The position numbers and the translations under genes were made by a program. Of a DNA stretch of 64,000 nucleotides, positions 7,777 to 15,839 are shown in pieces. Source of the stretch: Palsa-461 sp036844945 (GTDB lineage: Bacteria; Actinomycetota; Acidimicrobiia; Acidimicrobiales; RAAP-2). Position 1 is the stretch's first letter; every line of letters starts with the position of its first letter. The notes under the pieces were generated by a model. The model saw only the letters and a list, made by a program, of their open reading frames with translations, was not told the origin of the DNA and made no database searches. The stretch lies in NCBI GenBank assembly GCA_036844945.1, contig DAIUEV010000004.1, positions 39,724 to 103,723 of the forward strand. The letters are read 5' to 3'.

Positions 7777-8624
7777 CGCGCCGCCACCAGCAGGGCGACG
7801 GTGGTGTCGTCACCGCTCCCCTCGGCCGACGCGCAGCGCGCCGTCCAGGTGGGGAGCCGGTCGGCCACCCACCTCGTGCCGTGCTCGTCGAGCATGCCGG
7901 CGAGGTCCTCGCCGACCGCCGGCGGCCACGGGTCGGCCGACTGGGCGTTGCCGAACCCGTCGGTGGCCAGCAGGACCGCCCGCACCGCCCCGCCTTCCGC
8001 GTCGATCGCCGCGATCCGGAACGAGGAGGCCGCGCCGGGCTGGCACAGGCTGGTCGTGTAGCGACCGTCGAGGCTCGGGTCCCCAGGGACCGGCGTCGTC
8101 ACCCGCCCGTCGCGCCAGACGCTCACCACGTCGCCGTCCCCGATCTGGGCCACGAGGACGAAGCGGTCCGACGCCAGCGCGACGAGGAGCGTGGAGCCGT
8201 AGGCGATGACCGGCGGATCCGGGCCGGCCGCCGCGATGCGCTCCTCGTCCTCCTCGAACGGGTGCTCCTCGAGGTCGGCCGACACCAGTCGGCGCCACTC
8301 GTCGACCAGCGCCGGCACCAACCGGTCGCGTCCGAACGGCTCGAGCTCGGCCGTGGAGCTGGCGGCGCCGAGTCGTCGGGTGAGTGCCTCCCCGCAGCTG
8401 AGCGCGGCTTGGATCGCGAGCTGCGAGCCGCGCTCGGCCCGGAAGTGGCGGAAGTGCCCGTGGCCGTCGGCCACCGCCACGACGAGCAACCCGTCGTCGA
8501 GGGACCGCCATCCGGTGGCGTCCTGGTTCGGCCGTCCGGTGTGCTCGTGGGCGGCGCCCCGCGTGGACGCGGTCACCACCGCCCAGCGGTGTGCGCCGTT
8601 CGCCTCCGACACCGGGTCGCCCAT
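7773..8624 (-). CDS. PP2C-family protein phosphatase of TerY-P-like triad
   Basis: A roughly 283-residue metal-dependent Ser/Thr phosphatase. NQD (D35) and VADGHGH (D53, G54) are the metal-binding motifs, and a late LLATDGFGN provides another metal aspartate. This is the bacterial PP2C core without membrane segments, so it is probably cytosolic and reverses the phosphorylation made by the overlapping kinase gene. I chose the ATG four bases after the VWA gene stop; a GTG 36 bases upstream would overlap that gene. Neither has a convincing Shine-Dalgarno, so translation is likely coupled. Confidence 0.85.
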   Translation of the reverse strand: MGDPVSEANGAHRWAVVTASTRGAAHEHTGRPNQDATGWRSLDDGLLVVAVADGHGHFRHFRAERGSQLAIQAALSCGEALTRRLGAASSTAELEPFGRDRLVPALVDEWRRLVSADLEEHPFEEDEERIAAAGPDPPVIAYGSTLLVALASDRFVLVAQIGDGDVVSVWRDGRVTTPVPGDPSLDGRYTTSLCQPGAASSFRIAAIDAEGGAVRAVLLATDGFGNAQSADPWPPAVGEDLAGMLDEHGTRWVADRLPTWTARCASAEGSGDDTTVALLVAAR

Positions 8625-8628
8625 CGGC

Positions 8629-9351
8629 TCAGACGATGTCGTCGTCGGAGCGGGCGGCATGGTCGGAGCCCGAGCCGAGCAGCTGGTTGACCAGCGCCCC
8701 CTGGTCGGCTCCCGCCTCCGACAGCCTCGACACCGCGATCGACGCGGCCACCAGGCGCTCGGCGATCTCCTCGGTGTTGCCGGCGACGATCACCGGCACG
8801 CTCGGATCACCGATGAACTGCTCGAGGTGCTCGGAGCGGGCCTCGCGGCCGATCGCGACGGCGAGACGCAGCGAGGCCCGGCCGGCCGGGAACGACGTCA
8901 GCGCTGCGAGCGCGTCGGCGAAGTCCGTCCCGAGGTCGGTGGGCCGGCCGTCGGTGACGAGGAGCAGCGCCGGTCGAAGCGCCCGGCTCTCCAGGCGGTC
9001 CGGCCCGATCGCGGCGGCCACCTCCCGGAACGCCGGCGCCATGTTGGTGTAGCCGCCGTCCACCGCCTGGAGCGGCTTCCAGCGCACCTCCCGGACCGGC
9101 ACCGGGTCGGCGATGTGCCAGCGGGCGACCGTGGCGAAGGAGAGCACTCGCACGAGCACCTGGGCCACCATCTGGTCGCGCTCCCATTCGGCGAGCTGCG
9201 GCAGCATGTCGGCGATCGCGTAGTTCAGGGCCTGCATGCGCTCGCCGGCCATCGAGCCCGAGCAGTCGGCCATGATGATGAAGTGGAGCGGTCGGCGCGC
9301 CACCCCTCCGCCGGGCATGATCGGATCGGCCGCCGGTTCGCGCGAGCTCAC
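8629..9351 (-). CDS. VWA-domain protein (TerY-like) of phosphosignalling triad
   Basis: A 240-residue protein that is almost entirely a von Willebrand factor A domain. The metal-ion-dependent adhesion site is intact: D29-C-S31-G-S33 at the end of the first strand, a threonine in GGYTNM and an aspartate in LLLVTDGRPTD. TerY-like VWA proteins act as scaffolds or phosphorylation targets in TerY-P triads (VWA, PP2C, kinase), here in exactly that order on one strand. It is the first of the three genes, 10 bases downstream of the membrane-protein gene, so all four probably form one operon. Confidence 0.85.
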   Translation of the reverse strand: MSSREPAADPIMPGGGVARRPLHFIIMADCSGSMAGERMQALNYAIADMLPQLAEWERDQMVAQVLVRVLSFATVARWHIADPVPVREVRWKPLQAVDGGYTNMAPAFREVAAAIGPDRLESRALRPALLLVTDGRPTDLGTDFADALAALTSFPAGRASLRLAVAIGREARSEHLEQFIGDPSVPVIVAGNTEEIAERLVAASIAVSRLSEAGADQGALVNQLLGSGSDHAARSDDDIV

Positions 9352-9361
9352 CGTCTCCGGA

Positions 9362-10507
9362 TCACTTGACGTTCGGACCGCCGTTCGTCGACCACCAGCT
9401 GTCGAGCTCCTTCATCGACACGTTCGCACCCGCGATCACCTGCATGAACGACTCCTCCGTCGGGATGGTCCAGAGGTAGGTCGACTGGAGCGGGTTGCTG
9501 GGGTTCGAGTTGAACTGCACCTGGTAGCACTCGAGGATCTGCCCTGCGGTCTTCGGGTACAAGTTCTTGTCCGTGGTGTACCAGGGCGTGACGCCCTCGA
9601 CCACCGAGTTGGAGGCCGGGCAGTTGGACCCCGCCTGGCTGGTCACGAACCCCGAGACCTGGTTCAGCTTGTTGAGTGCCGCCAGGTAGTCCGACGAGTT
9701 GTCGAACTGGTAGCCGAACACCACGCCCTTGATGGCGAGCACGCGGCAGGCGTAGATGGCCGTCATCCCCGGGACGTGGTTCTCGAACGGCGTGACCTTG
9801 GTGGTGCAGCTGCTCACCCCGCTCGGGAGCAGTTCCTTGAGCGCCACCGGGCCCGACGTGAAGGGCCAACTGCTGGTGGCGGCCGCCCCGCCGAGCAGCC
9901 CGCCGACCACCACGACGACCGACACCAACGCGATCGCCAGGCGCCGCCGCCGCCGGGGCGCCGCCGGGGCGCCGCCGGCGGGAGCCGCCTCCTCCGACGG
10001 GAGGTCGGGCGAGGACAGGTCGGGCGGCGGGATGGTCAGCGCCTGGTCGGCGGCCACCGCGACGCCTGCCGCGACCGGGACCTCGGGGACGATCGGGGTC
10101 TGCACGGGCGCCGGGGCGGGTGCGGTGGCCGGGGTGGGCGCGGCGGCCGGGACCGCGTCGGCCTGCTCGTCGGAGACCTGGTACCCGAGTGCCCGGGCGA
10201 ACTCGGCGGTGACCCACCGGCAGCCGGCCGCGTCGTAGGGGGTCTGTTCGGCCAGCTGCGCCGCGGCCAGTCGGACGGCCGTGTCGGGGTCCATCCCCTG
10301 GCCCACGTGGTCCTTCAGGGAGGTGGCCACGTCGGATCCCCCGGTGGCGAGGATCAAGCTCACCTGCTTCGGCGAGTCGGGCAGGAGGTCGTGCAGGACG
10401 TTGTCGAGGATCGAGGGGCTGGAGAGTGCCCGGGTCCCGAAGTCCGCCACGATCTGGCGCAACGCCTCGCGCGCCTTTCCCGATGGGTCCCACAGTGGAT
10501 CCAGCAC
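9362..10507 (-). CDS. Single-pass membrane protein with helical N-terminal domain, signalling operon
   Basis: A 381-residue protein of unknown function. Residues 1-115 are helical and acidic, ending in an AGCRWVTAEFARALGY-type segment. I have seen similar modules at the N-termini of bacterial signalling proteins, but cannot name the family. A Pro/Ala-rich linker follows (about 120-200), then an arginine patch (PRRRRR) and one transmembrane helix (LAIALVSVVVVVGGLL), leaving about 155 residues outside the membrane with several cysteines. A cytosolic sensor or adaptor coupled to an external domain is likely. The GTG start has an excellent GAGGAGGG Shine-Dalgarno, and a TATAGT -10 lies about 50 bases upstream. 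It heads the operon with the VWA, phosphatase and kinase genes. Confidence 0.7.
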   Translation of the reverse strand: MLDPLWDPSGKAREALRQIVADFGTRALSSPSILDNVLHDLLPDSPKQVSLILATGGSDVATSLKDHVGQGMDPDTAVRLAAAQLAEQTPYDAAGCRWVTAEFARALGYQVSDEQADAVPAAAPTPATAPAPAPVQTPIVPEVPVAAGVAVAADQALTIPPPDLSSPDLPSEEAAPAGGAPAAPRRRRRLAIALVSVVVVVGGLLGGAAATSSWPFTSGPVALKELLPSGVSSCTTKVTPFENHVPGMTAIYACRVLAIKGVVFGYQFDNSSDYLAALNKLNQVSGFVTSQAGSNCPASNSVVEGVTPWYTTDKNLYPKTAGQILECYQVQFNSNPSNPLQSTYLWTIPTEESFMQVIAGANVSMKELDSWWSTNGGPNVK

Positions 10508-10559
10508 CGACCCTCCTCTGCGCTGGAAATGGCGGCGTCGGCACCGCGATTGGTGCCGA

Positions 10560-10565
10560 ACTATA
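10560..10565 (-). promoter_or_regulatory. Predicted -10 (TATAGT) of the signalling operon
   Basis: TATAGT on the minus strand, 52 bases upstream of the GTG of the membrane-protein gene, in the 174-base divergent region shared with the FHA-PrsW gene. It leaves room for the GAGGAGG ribosome site. Confidence 0.4.
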
Positions 10566-10681
10566 CCGGGTCGCGTTTTGGACGCCCCGGGGCCGTCCGG
10601 CCGGTGGCGGACCGGGGAACCAGGTGCCACGATGCGCCGTCCGGGCCGGGGTCTGCGCCCGTCGGTCGTTTGGGGGGGAGC

Positions 10682-11974
10682 ATGAGCGGCATCCGGGTGG
10701 TCTGCGACGGGAACACCTACTCGTTCGCGGCGGGCAGCAGTGTGGGCATCGGTCGGGCGTCGGAGAACGACGTCGTCGTGGCCGACCCGACGGTGTCGCG
10801 CGAGCACGCCCGGCTCACCGACGGGCCGACCGGCTGGGTCCTCGCCGACGCCGGCCACGGGCGGATCTTCGTCGACGGTCGGGCCGTCGGTGACCTCGAG
10901 ATCACCCACCCGGTCGACGTCCACCTCGCCGCACCGGCGGGCCCGCTGTTGCGCCTCGAGCCGCTCGGCGCTCCGGCTGCGGGGGGCCAGGCGCCGGCGC
11001 GCGAGGAGATGCCCGCAGTCGCCGCCCCGGCCCTGGCCGGTGTCGGCGCACCCCCCGGTGCCACCCGCGAGTTGCTCTCGGCCGTCCACATCCTGGTGCC
11101 GCTGCGGAGCTGGTTGACCGACCGGGGCTGGCGGACCTGGTGGCGGCTGCTCATCATCCCCTACGCGCTGCTCCCGCTGGCGTTCGTCCAGCTCTACGCC
11201 GGAACGTCCAACCCGACGACACCGGGGTGGGCGTACTCGCTGTATGTGGCCCCGCTCTGGGCGATCGCCTTCTACCTGCTCATCCGGCCGGGCCATCTCG
11301 GGCGGCGGGAGTTGTCCGCGGCGGTGGTGATCGCCGGGATCGTGCTCGTGTGGGTGCAGGTCGTCACGATCCCGATCAACAACAACCTGAACCCGAGCGG
11401 GTTCTGGTCGTTCGTCGGCGTCGGGTACAACGAGGAGTTCACCAAGGCACTCCCGATCCTCGTGATCGCACTGCTGCTGCACCGGGCCCGCAAGGTGCGC
11501 TGGGACGTCCGCATGTGGATGTTCCTCGGCACCATCGCCGGGCTGACCTTCGGGGTGCGCGAGGCGTCGCTGTACACGAGCGCCTCGGTGCTGTCGGCCA
11601 ACCACCACCCGAGCCTCATCATCGTCGAGATCCTGTTGTTCGCCTACCGGGTGTTCGTCGACGGCTTCCTGCACGCCATCTGGGCCGGGATCGCCGCCTT
11701 CTTCATCGGCATGGGGATCAACTACGCCCGTCGACGCTGGCAGCTCATCGTGGCCGGGCTCTCACTGGCGGCGTTCCTCCACGCGATCAACGACTGGAAT
11801 TTCAACGCGAACAGCGAATGGCCGCGGATCGGGGTCGAAGCCTTCACGCTGATCCTCTTCCTCGGCTACACCCTCACCGCGTCGTCGATCGAACGCCAGG
11901 TGCGGCGCTCGCCGGTGTTCCGCGGCGAGTCGATGCTCGCCGAGCCGCTGTCGGAGTCCTCCCCGGCCCCCTGA
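10682..11974 (+). CDS. FHA domain fused to PrsW-family intramembrane protease
   Basis: A 430-residue fusion. Residues 1-90 form a forkhead-associated phosphothreonine-binding domain (GIGRASENDVV, then SREHARL with the conserved S-x-x-H). A 50-residue linker leads to about eight membrane helices carrying the PrsW motifs: E251-E252-FTK255 (EExxK), F-GVR-E294 (FxxxE) and H367-AIN-D371 (HxxxD), plus H331. PrsW enzymes cleave membrane anti-sigma factors in Bacillus. Here the FHA head implies that protease recruitment depends on threonine phosphorylation, probably by the kinase of the divergent operon. The best cleavage candidate nearby is the one-pass protein. ATG with a GGGGGGGAG ribosome site. 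Confidence 0.85.
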   Translation: MSGIRVVCDGNTYSFAAGSSVGIGRASENDVVVADPTVSREHARLTDGPTGWVLADAGHGRIFVDGRAVGDLEITHPVDVHLAAPAGPLLRLEPLGAPAAGGQAPAREEMPAVAAPALAGVGAPPGATRELLSAVHILVPLRSWLTDRGWRTWWRLLIIPYALLPLAFVQLYAGTSNPTTPGWAYSLYVAPLWAIAFYLLIRPGHLGRRELSAAVVIAGIVLVWVQVVTIPINNNLNPSGFWSFVGVGYNEEFTKALPILVIALLLHRARKVRWDVRMWMFLGTIAGLTFGVREASLYTSASVLSANHHPSLIIVEILLFAYRVFVDGFLHAIWAGIAAFFIGMGINYARRRWQLIVAGLSLAAFLHAINDWNFNANSEWPRIGVEAFTLILFLGYTLTASSIERQVRRSPVFRGESMLAEPLSESSPAP

Positions 11975-12112
11975 GCGGGCCCGCCCAAGACCTGGCGCAA
12001 GGGCTCGGCGAGGGCTGAACCCGAGGCGAATCGGGTCGACGGCGTCACTGCGGTCGCCCGCGAGTGCAGTGGGCACCGGGATCACGACGACGGACCGGGT
12101 GGTGAATCGGGG

Positions 12113-12187
12113 TCGGGCTGCCCGGATTTGAACCGGGGACCTCTGCGTCCCGAACGCAGCGCGCTAACCAAACTGCGCTACAGCCCG
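12113..12187 (-). tRNA. tRNA-Pro (CGG)
   Basis: A complete cloverleaf reads on the minus strand. The 7-bp acceptor stem is CGGGCTG with CAGCCCG, the anticodon stem is CTGCG/CGCAG with loop TTCGGGA (anticodon CGG), and the T-arm contains GGTTCAAATCC. The discriminator is A and the CCA end is not encoded. It stands at the right edge of the signalling island. Confidence 0.95.
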
Positions 12188-12217
12188 CGGCCGGCAGAGC
12201 CGGACGAAGGACCGAGC

Positions 12218-13195
12218 CTAGTCGAGCGGGTCGCGGCGCTCCGTGGCCCGGACCTGCTCCGCCGGGCCACGCGCGGCGACGTCGCCGATCGGGCGTCCGG
12301 CCTCGGCGAGGGCGCTCGAGAGGGGTGGCTGGATGTCTTCATCCGAATCCCCGGCCCCGTGCTTGGCCAGCACCTTGGCGATCCGGCGCTTGTCGAGCTC
12401 CACGACCCGCAGCTCCCAACCGTCGACGGTGAGCCGCTCGCCCTCCATCGGGATGTGCCCGAAGCCGGCGAAGAGGAAGCCCCCGATCGTGACGTACTCG
12501 CCCTCGGGGATCGCCACCCCGAGCCGGTCCCTCACATCGTCCACGCTCGTCCGCCCGTCGATGAGCCAACGGCTCGCGTCGACCCGGACCACCTCGGGAC
12601 CCTCGTCGGAGTCGAACTCGTCGGCGAGCTCGCCGACGAGCGGTTCGAGCAGATCCTTCACCGTGAGGACCCCGGCCACGCCGCCGTACTCGTCGACCAC
12701 CACTGCGAACGCCCGATGCTGCTCGCGCATCTCGGCCAGCACGTCGAGCACCCGGCGGGTCTCGGGGACCACATGGGGCTGGCGGATCCGGCGTGAGATG
12801 TCGAGCGGCGAGCGCCCGGTCAGCTCGCCGGCCGAGCGGCGGGGGGTCGCCCGGAACAGGTCGTTCACGAACAGGACCCCGACCAGGTCGTCAAGGTCGT
12901 CGGCGACGACCGGGAAGCAGCTGTGGCCGGACTCGCGCACCGCATCGGCCACCGCGTCGGCGGTCACCGGGATGGTGAGCGCCACCACGTCGACCCGCGG
13001 GGTCATGACCTCGCGGACCTCCATGTCGCGCAGGTCAGCGAGGCGCTCGATGATGAGCCGTTCCTGCTCGGAGGCGGCCGGGCCGGGCCCCCGGCGCCGG
13101 GACCCGTGCTCGCGCGGGCCGTCCGCCCGGCGGCGCCAGAACGGGCGCGGTCGGTCCGGGTCAGCTGGTGGAGGTTGGGCGCCCGGCGAGGCCAC
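12218..13195 (-). CDS. CBS-pair / CorC_HlyC domain protein without membrane domain
   Basis: A 325-residue protein with a CBS pair (VREVMTPRVDVVAL... about 58-185) and a C-terminal CorC_HlyC domain (YVTIGGFLFAGFGHIP... about 235-295). This matches the cytosolic half of CNNM/CorC magnesium and cobalt efflux proteins. The usual N-terminal DUF21 membrane domain is missing and replaced by about 40 Arg/Pro-rich residues. It may act as a soluble CorC-like adenosine-nucleotide sensor, as in Gram-negative CorC. GTG start one base after the stop of the receiver gene, so it is likely in that operon. Confidence 0.8.
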   Translation of the reverse strand: MASPGAQPPPADPDRPRPFWRRRADGPREHGSRRRGPGPAASEQERLIIERLADLRDMEVREVMTPRVDVVALTIPVTADAVADAVRESGHSCFPVVADDLDDLVGVLFVNDLFRATPRRSAGELTGRSPLDISRRIRQPHVVPETRRVLDVLAEMREQHRAFAVVVDEYGGVAGVLTVKDLLEPLVGELADEFDSDEGPEVVRVDASRWLIDGRTSVDDVRDRLGVAIPEGEYVTIGGFLFAGFGHIPMEGERLTVDGWELRVVELDKRRIAKVLAKHGAGDSDEDIQPPLSSALAEAGRPIGDVAARGPAEQVRATERRDPLD

Positions 13196-13196
13196 G

Positions 13197-13652
13197 TCAG
13201 GCGCGCGAGGGCGCCGCGCCGAGCGCGTGCGCGTCGGCGTCGACCAGGACCGGCACCGGCTGGTAGGAGTCGTCGAAGTACTCGCCGCCGTCGAGGATCT
13301 CCCGGACCGCCCGGCGGAGCCGGAGCGGGTCGAGCGGCTTCACCAGCCAGCCCTCGGCGCCCGAGCGCCGGGCCAGGTGCACGTCGGGCCGCCGGTCGAG
13401 CAGCATGAGCACCGGGATGTGGGGCAGGTCGCCGTAGGACTCCTGGAGCCGCAGCTCGAGGCACACCGCCATCCCGCCCATGTTGCCCATCTGGAGGTCG
13501 ACCACCACGAGGTCGGGCGGGTCCTTGCGCACCGAGGCGATCACCTCGCGGCCCGACTCGACCTCCCGGATCTCGATCCCGGGCCCGCTCGCCACCGCCG
13601 CGACCTCCCGACGGAGGAAGGCGGCGTCGCTGGCGACGACGATGGCGGACAC
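13197..13652 (-). CDS. Stand-alone response-regulator receiver protein
   Basis: A 151-residue CheY-like receiver with no output domain. The phosphoacceptor is D52 (VVVDLQMGNMGG), the conserved lysine is K105 (GWLVKPLDP) and an acidic residue is D9. About 25 extra residues at the C-terminus contain no recognisable domain. No histidine kinase is nearby, so the partner is unknown. Start is GTG, preceded by a TAACCT -10 hexamer at a 6-base distance, suggesting a leaderless transcript that continues into the CBS gene. Confidence 0.85.
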   Translation of the reverse strand: MSAIVVASDAAFLRREVAAVASGPGIEIREVESGREVIASVRKDPPDLVVVDLQMGNMGGMAVCLELRLQESYGDLPHIPVLMLLDRRPDVHLARRSGAEGWLVKPLDPLRLRRAVREILDGGEYFDDSYQPVPVLVDADAHALGAAPSRA

Positions 13653-13658
13653 GGGAGC

Positions 13659-13664
13659 AGGTTA
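13659..13664 (-). promoter_or_regulatory. Predicted -10 (TAACCT), leaderless receiver gene
   Basis: TAACCT on the minus strand ends 6 bases before the GTG of the receiver gene, in the 9-base gap and 3' end of the ArsA-type gene. Confidence 0.5.
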
Positions 13665-14747
13665 CCCAACCGGGGTGTCGGCGAAGAGATGACCGGCCAT
13701 GGTCCGCAGGCCGTCGAGGTCGTGGACGTCGCCGGCGAGGAGCGGCACCCGCGCCACCGGACGCGGCGCCACCCGGTCGACCAGGGAACCGAGGGCGGCG
13801 CGCTCGCGGGTGGCCGCGGCGATCAGGCGGGCGTGGTTGGCCACCAGCGCCTCCAGCGCGCCGCCCGGCTCGCCCGGGACCGAGACCGGGGGGAAGTCGG
13901 GGTGCACCCGGTTCACCACCAGGGCCACCGGCTCGACGCCGGTCTCGGCCAGGCGGGCCGCGAAGTAGGCGGCCTCCTCGATCGAGTCGGGTCGGGGGGA
14001 GGTGATGAGGACGTAGGCGGTGTCCGGGTCGGCCAGCATCTCGCGGACGGCCCGCGCCCGGGTCGAGAAGCCCTCCTCCATCCCTTCGAACGCCTGGAAG
14101 AAGTCCACCGCGTCCTGGACGATCTCGGCGCCGGCGACGCGGGCGATCGTGCGCAGGAGGGCCTTGGTGGCGAGCGTCACCACCCGCAGCGAGGCCCGGG
14201 TCGGCGCGAGCAGCGCCCGGAAGAGGCGGTTCTCGAGGAAGCGGGTGAGCCGACGCGGCGCGTCCAGCAGGTCGAGGGCGTTGCGGGTGGGCGGGGTGTC
14301 GACGACGACCACGTCGAAGTCGCCGCTCTCGGTCAGCTCGTAGAGCTTCTCCATCGCCATGTACTCCTGGGTGCCCGACAGCATCCCGGTCAGGTCGCGG
14401 TAGATCCGGTTGGCCCGGATCGCCTCCGCCTGGGCCTCCGAGCGCGCGTACCGGGCCACCAGGTCGTCGAAGGTCCCCTTCGTGTCGAGCATGAGCGCGT
14501 GGAGCGAGCCGGGGGACACGCCCTCGACGGCCGCCGGGATGTTCGAGAGCGCGTCGACCCCGAGCGCGTCGGCCAGCCGCTTGGCCGGGTCGACGGTGAT
14601 CACACAAGCCCGCCGGCCGCGCCGCGCCGCCTCGAGCGCGATGGCGGCCGACACGGTCGTCTTGCCGACACCCCCGGGGCCGGCGCACACGACGACGCGG
14701 CGCTCCTCGACGAGCGAGGTGATCGCGGCCGCCGGGCCGGTGGTCAT
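13662..14747 (-). CDS. ArsA-type ATPase (second of pair)
   Basis: A 361-residue ArsA/GET3-family P-loop ATPase. The deviant Walker A is GPGGVGKTT, switch regions include TVDPAKRLADALG and VVVDTPPT, and a long helical insert follows. In actinobacteria two such proteins are encoded together, as in Rv3679-Rv3680, and probably form a heteromeric ATPase. Roles in redox or membrane-protein handling have been suggested, not arsenite export. No ArsB is present. The ATG overlaps the stop of the first ATPase gene by 4 bases, so the two are coupled. Confidence 0.88.
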   Translation of the reverse strand: MTTGPAAAITSLVEERRVVVCAGPGGVGKTTVSAAIALEAARRGRRACVITVDPAKRLADALGVDALSNIPAAVEGVSPGSLHALMLDTKGTFDDLVARYARSEAQAEAIRANRIYRDLTGMLSGTQEYMAMEKLYELTESGDFDVVVVDTPPTRNALDLLDAPRRLTRFLENRLFRALLAPTRASLRVVTLATKALLRTIARVAGAEIVQDAVDFFQAFEGMEEGFSTRARAVREMLADPDTAYVLITSPRPDSIEEAAYFAARLAETGVEPVALVVNRVHPDFPPVSVPGEPGGALEALVANHARLIAAATRERAALGSLVDRVAPRPVARVPLLAGDVHDLDGLRTMAGHLFADTPVG

Positions 14748-15706
14748 CGGGACTCGGGCACCAGGTGCCGGATGCCTTCGCCGAGGGCGTCGGCCAGGAG
14801 CCCGAGCTCGGCCCGACCGACCGACGCGGCCTCGAGCTCGGGCAGCCGGATCTGGGGCAGCGGGAGCTCGGTGGCCAGGCGCTCGACCTGCTCACGCTGC
14901 AGGGCGAGCCGGTGGACGCTGAAGTCGCGGGACGCCTCCAGGGCCGCCAGCGCCTCCGGGCCGAGCTCGATCCCGGCCATCGCCGCCGCGTCGGTCGCCG
15001 GCACCGAGAGTGCGGGTTCATCCGGTGACAGCGCGTTGACCACGAGCGGCCCGAGCTGGACGCCCGCCTCGTCCTCCAGTCGGTAGGCGGCCTCGACGGT
15101 CTCGGTGACCGGCATCTCCTCGGGGAGAGTCACGAGCAGCACCCGGCAGCGGGCCGGGTCGTGGAGCATCTCGAGGACCTCGGCCGCCTGGGTGCGGATC
15201 GGCCCGGCCCGCGCGGCGTCGAGGAGCCCGTTGGCCGAGGTGAGGAACGTCACCGCGTGCCCGGTGGCGGGGGCGTCAAGGACGACCAGGTCGAACTCGC
15301 CGCCTCGTTCCAGCTGCTTCACCTTGCCGAGCACCAGCACGTCGCGGATGCCGGGGATGGCGGTCGCCACCACGTCGATCACTCCGGCGGACACGAGCCG
15401 GCGCGACACCCGCTGGAACCCGTGGTCGCCCAGGTATTCGAGCAGCGCGTCGTCCGGGGTGATCCAGCGGCCCCGGACGGACCCCGGGCCGTCCTCCCAC
15501 AGCTCCGCCTCCTCGTAGTCGAGCGGGCCGGGCGCCCCGAACGCGGCGGCCAGGGCCGGGCGCCCCTCCAGCTCGACGAGGAGCACCGACAGGCCGGAGC
15601 GGGCGGCCATGAGGGCGAGGGCCGCGGAGACGGTCGTCTTGCCCACGCCGCCCTTGCCCGCGATCACCAGCACCTTGCTCTCGGAGCAGAACGTGGCGAC
15701 CTCCAT
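14744..15706 (-). CDS. ArsA-type ATPase (first of pair)
   Basis: A 320-residue ArsA-family ATPase with Walker A GKGGVGKTT and a DAPATGHAV segment corresponding to Walker B/switch II. It lacks the classical metal-binding cysteines of arsenite ATPases. The chosen ATG gives MEVATFCSESK before the first strand. A reading frame reaches 45 codons further upstream, but that part is Pro-rich and overlaps the promoter of the divergent WhiB gene. Paired with the downstream ATPase and divergent from WhiB, as in mycobacteria around whiB4. Confidence 0.88.
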   Translation of the reverse strand: MEVATFCSESKVLVIAGKGGVGKTTVSAALALMAARSGLSVLLVELEGRPALAAAFGAPGPLDYEEAELWEDGPGSVRGRWITPDDALLEYLGDHGFQRVSRRLVSAGVIDVVATAIPGIRDVLVLGKVKQLERGGEFDLVVLDAPATGHAVTFLTSANGLLDAARAGPIRTQAAEVLEMLHDPARCRVLLVTLPEEMPVTETVEAAYRLEDEAGVQLGPLVVNALSPDEPALSVPATDAAAMAGIELGPEALAALEASRDFSVHRLALQREQVERLATELPLPQIRLPELEAASVGRAELGLLADALGEGIRHLVPESR

Positions 15707-15839
15707 CTGCGAGCGAGCGTAGTTGGGGTGGCCTCCGGCGCCGGGTCCCGGCAGGCAGAAGTCCAGGTCAGACCCCTTGTCGCGTCCAGAATCGCCGCAG
15801 TACCCTTTGGCCCGGAGGGGAAGAGGGTGGGGGTGGAGC

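Noticed and set aside
12113..12187. tRNA-Pro as an integrated-element attachment site
   Set aside because: No integrase gene and no duplicated tRNA 3' end were found in the neighbouring 10 kb by eye; kept only as a hypothesis.
13662..15706. Arsenical resistance operon
   Set aside because: Two ArsA-like ATPases without ArsB, ArsC or ArsR and without metal-binding cysteines; the mycobacterial synteny explains them better.
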